Of a stretch of 64,000 nucleotides of DNA, positions 61,701 through 64,000 are shown piece after piece (the stretch's first letter is position 1; each line of letters starts with the position of its first letter). The DNA comes from Chloromonas sp. AAM2 (lineage: Eukaryota; Chlorophyta; Chlorophyceae; Chlamydomonadales; Chlamydomonadaceae), in the NCBI GenBank assembly GCA_004335635.1, contig QAXH01004823.1, positions 421 to 64,420 on the forward strand, written 5' to 3'. The notes under the pieces were generated by a model. It ran no database searches and had not been told where the DNA came from. It worked only from the letters and a program-made list of their open reading frames with translations. Position numbers and translations under genes: made by a program.

Positions 61701-63725
61701 CCTATTCACACAAACTGTCCCAGAACTGGCAAACTTCTTTTTTGTGCGTGTGTGTTATGCAGGGCAAACGTACGGGCTGTGCGGTGTCTGGTTCTCAACA
61801 GTATCAACGTGCCCAGGCTGGAGGTGTTGGTAGAAATGTATATTAGGCAGGTGGGGCAGTACAGATGGGGCATTGGCCTCCATGTTCACACATCAATAAA
61901 CAAGACTGTCACATGTTACATTACACTGTGGTGTAAGCTCCAAGGACTTGGGTTCACATAACGTAAGTGTCCACTTCAGGCTTCATTTAATGCACATTGC
62001 CGTCTGCTGATGCACGTACAACTTGTGTCTCAAGCACCGTGACCTGGTGCTGCCCCTGTAGCCTTGAAAACGGCGGTCAGCATAACTGTCTCGTGCAGCA
62101 GGTACCAGCGAAGTTCAGCTACCCGTACACAAGCACGTGGCCTACTAGTCGGCCTAGTAACTGAATCATCAAGCAAGGGCAAGCACGTGCACACAACACA
62201 TTACGTCGGTGTGTTGCTTTCCGCGTAAGCAGAAGAACCGTAGGAGCGTGTGCTTCCTCTGTGCGCCACCTCCGCAGAGCCGTGTGCCCATGCCGCGTGA
62301 GATGGCCGCGCGTGAGAGACTGGCACCGCCGCCCCTGCAGCCACTGCTGCTGTGGCTGCGGCCATGGGCATGGACCCAATCCCGACCAGCCCATGTGCAA
62401 CTGGGCGCTACTGTGGCCCGCTTAGCGCGGCATGCGCGCTGCTCTGTGCCACAGCTCTGCAATGCGGTGCTGCAGGTGACTGGGCGATCTGTACTGTGCG
62501 TTATACAAGTCCTTGAGCGTTCTGCAGACCAGGTTCTGCAGAGGTTCCTGTGACACGTGTGCAGATCAAGGTAGCCGCGACAAAGGTAGCTGTGCAGGGC
62601 AAATTAACTGTTGCATCCCAGTCGACAGACAAACACGCGCTTGCTGTGGTGCAGGCCGGCAGTCAGGGCCACCAGTACTTCCTGGTCGCCACGCGCACTA
62701 CAATCCTCGTGGCCCCGCACATGTAAGGGGGAGTGTTTGTGGGGCCTCGACATGGCAGGGAATGCTGTGTGGTGGGTGCGTGAGCAAACACACAGTCTGG
62801 AGCAGAGAGCTGTGTGTAGCAGCGTGCAGTGGACCCGGGCCTGTGGCCAATTAGGTCTGCACACAGCTTTCGTGATGCAGCATCGCCAACAGTCAGTGCC
62901 TGCTGTTCACTGGTTACTGTGTCTCACAAAAGACACTGTTTGTGCACTGAGACTGAGGTTGCCCTGGCGCCGGAGGGCTGTCATGTCAAGCCTGGCGCAC
63001 TGCCCGTTCAGTCAGCGCCATTGATTGCTTGTGCTCTGCAAACTCTTGTATGCGTTGGGCTGCCTCAGTGAATCCTGTCTGTTCGCTGTTTGCGATCTTT
63101 TAGGGAGTACATCAGCCAGCAAGACCTCCTGAGGGCGTATGTGCATGCACGGCTGCTGGCCCTGCTGCCCGCCAGTGCACGTGCATGCACAACCCAGGGC
63201 ACCGGCCCCGTGCGCAAGCGCGGGACAGGTTATCCCCTGTCCACACCGTCAGGGCTTGGTGCGGATGCAATCACATGGAGCCGTGAATGGATGAGGTAGG
63301 GCCCTCGAGCGCTAGCTCTCTGCTTGGTCAAAATATCAAGCTCGGCGTTTTGACTGAAGGTCATCGTCACATCATTACACAGTTTATCATCGTTGAACCC
63401 ACAGTTATCATGGTTACACCAGCTAGGCGCTCAGGAAGGTGTATGCACAGATATCTTCTTTCAGATCCTTGGCCCCGAGACAGTGTGTTTGCTTGCATAT
63501 GCACAATGCACCGTGTGACAGGTGTGTCATGTGCACACACCTTGTGTGCTGTGCAGACATAACTACGCGGCATTTCTGCAAGAGTGCGCCACCCAGGGCT
63601 GGGACATGGACAAGGTGCAGCTCAAGTGCCCCCGCAGCCTCATCAGCTACAATGTGCTGAATCAGGATGAGAACTGGCCAGGAGAAGTCAAAATGCCACC
63701 CGTTGTCAACAAATCTGAATTGTAA
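58763..63725 (+). CDS. RUS: RUS family (ROOT UVB SENSITIVE, DUF647) protein
   Basis: Twelve exons, all in phase: 58763-58981, 59270-59341, 59558-59644, 59878-59941, 60382-60468, 60768-60881, 61124-61217, 61763-61850, 62278-62475, 62565-62722, 63104-63295 and 63557-63725. They give 513 residues, a normal length. The family core (PF04884) is complete: FLPEGFPDSVSSDYLPFQAW, LTAQAVLKGVGVG, LRDLTGMLGGILFAFW, CAKQWRLFADVTNNIGMAVE, VAGGATRAALTQH, DVSAKESSQET, and AVRCLVLNSINVPRLEVLVE. Several hydrophobic helices fit a membrane-associated protein. In plants RUS1 and RUS2 act together in UV-B responses, vitamin B6 homeostasis and auxin transport; the mammalian homologue is RUSF1. Biochemical function is not known, and the RUS subtype here cannot be told. 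Intron 4 contains a copied RNFT exon, and intron 7 a minisatellite and a MITE whose right end reaches the next acceptor. Confidence 0.95.
60129..60359 (+). repeat. copy of RNFT intron/exon sequence inside RUS intron 4
   Basis: Near-identical to the reverse complement of 23159-23376. It includes the RNFT acceptor (GTGTTGCAG at about 60183-60191) and most of exon 2, with a 12-base in-frame insertion. The RNFT donor is absent. Read from the RUS donor (phase 1), the copied exon would be out of frame. Confidence 0.9.
61415..61502. repeat. 18-base minisatellite, five copies
   Basis: CTCAGGGCAGTG-CTG-C units from 61421 at 17-18-base spacing. It lies in RUS intron 7. Confidence 0.9.
61548..61733. 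mobile_element. MITE, 186 bases
   Basis: Termini TTTGCCAGTTTCGGGACAAT and TGTCCCAGAACTGGCAAA match those of the 49117-49243 element. The interior is different and longer. The right end is only 29 bases before RUS exon 61763-61850. Confidence 0.85.
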
Positions 63726-64000
63726 AAAATGATTCTCAACATTTAAAAAAAAGTAGCCTGCATTGTCTGCAGCAAGCACATGCTACGCTCAGTGTTGTTC
63801 CAGCATATCCTGTGGCAATGTGCACACAAACAGATTGGCGGGACACACAGTCAATTAGGCCTGACTGCACCTATCTTCAATACCAAAGCAGCTCTTTTCA
63901 TACTGCCCATGTATTCATATACCAGGAGGGCTGCTTTGCGAAAAGCAAATGGGTACATCTTTCTGCCACACAATCGTTTCATTTTCGTTTGGCAGATCTG

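Overview
The window looks like nuclear DNA of a green alga (Chlorophyta). Genes are split into short exons by many GT-AG introns of about 100-700 bases, with donors like GTGAG/GTGGG and acceptors like GCAG. The gene content fits the plant lineage: an XEG113-type extensin arabinosyltransferase, a RUS (DUF647) protein, a FAX/TMEM14 protein and a plant-type beta-ureidopropionase. No prokaryotic operon, rRNA, tRNA or CRISPR was seen. All gene models were spliced by eye. They are supported by frame continuity across every junction (one exception noted) and by recognised family motifs, not by transcripts.

Layout. 305-5996 (+): 3' part of a large unrecognised gene. 7968-12110 (-): Mit_KHE1-like protein. 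12493-13083 (+): small unknown gene, divergent from it. 14671-17219 (-): disordered AT-hook protein. 18737-23816 (-): RNFT1/2-like membrane RING E3 ligase. About 26245-27453 (+): FAX/TMEM14 protein. 29166-35151 (-): 1536-residue secretory protein with a Cys-rich/LRR ectodomain and a multi-pass membrane part. 38186-42849 (-): XEG113-like GT77. 44957-48656 (-): beta-ureidopropionase. 49926-53010 (-): METTL2/6/8-like tRNA m3C methyltransferase, with only 87 bases between its start codon and that of a two-domain aspartyl protease-like gene at 53098-56699 (+). 58763-63725 (+): RUS-family protein.

The genes do not form one pathway; this is an ordinary gene-dense eukaryotic stretch. Four genes connect loosely to membranes or the secretory and organelle systems (RNFT, XEG113, the LRR membrane protein, FAX).

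The intergenic spaces and introns are full of short dispersed repeats: at least six families, two kinds of MITE-like inverted-repeat element, a tandem array and several minisatellites. Fragments of host exons also occur as extra copies. An RNFT exon sits inside a RUS intron, a RUS exon fused to a dispersed repeat lies upstream of RUS, and the last METTL exon is duplicated downstream of its gene. The most unusual single protein is the LRR/Cys-rich multi-pass membrane protein.
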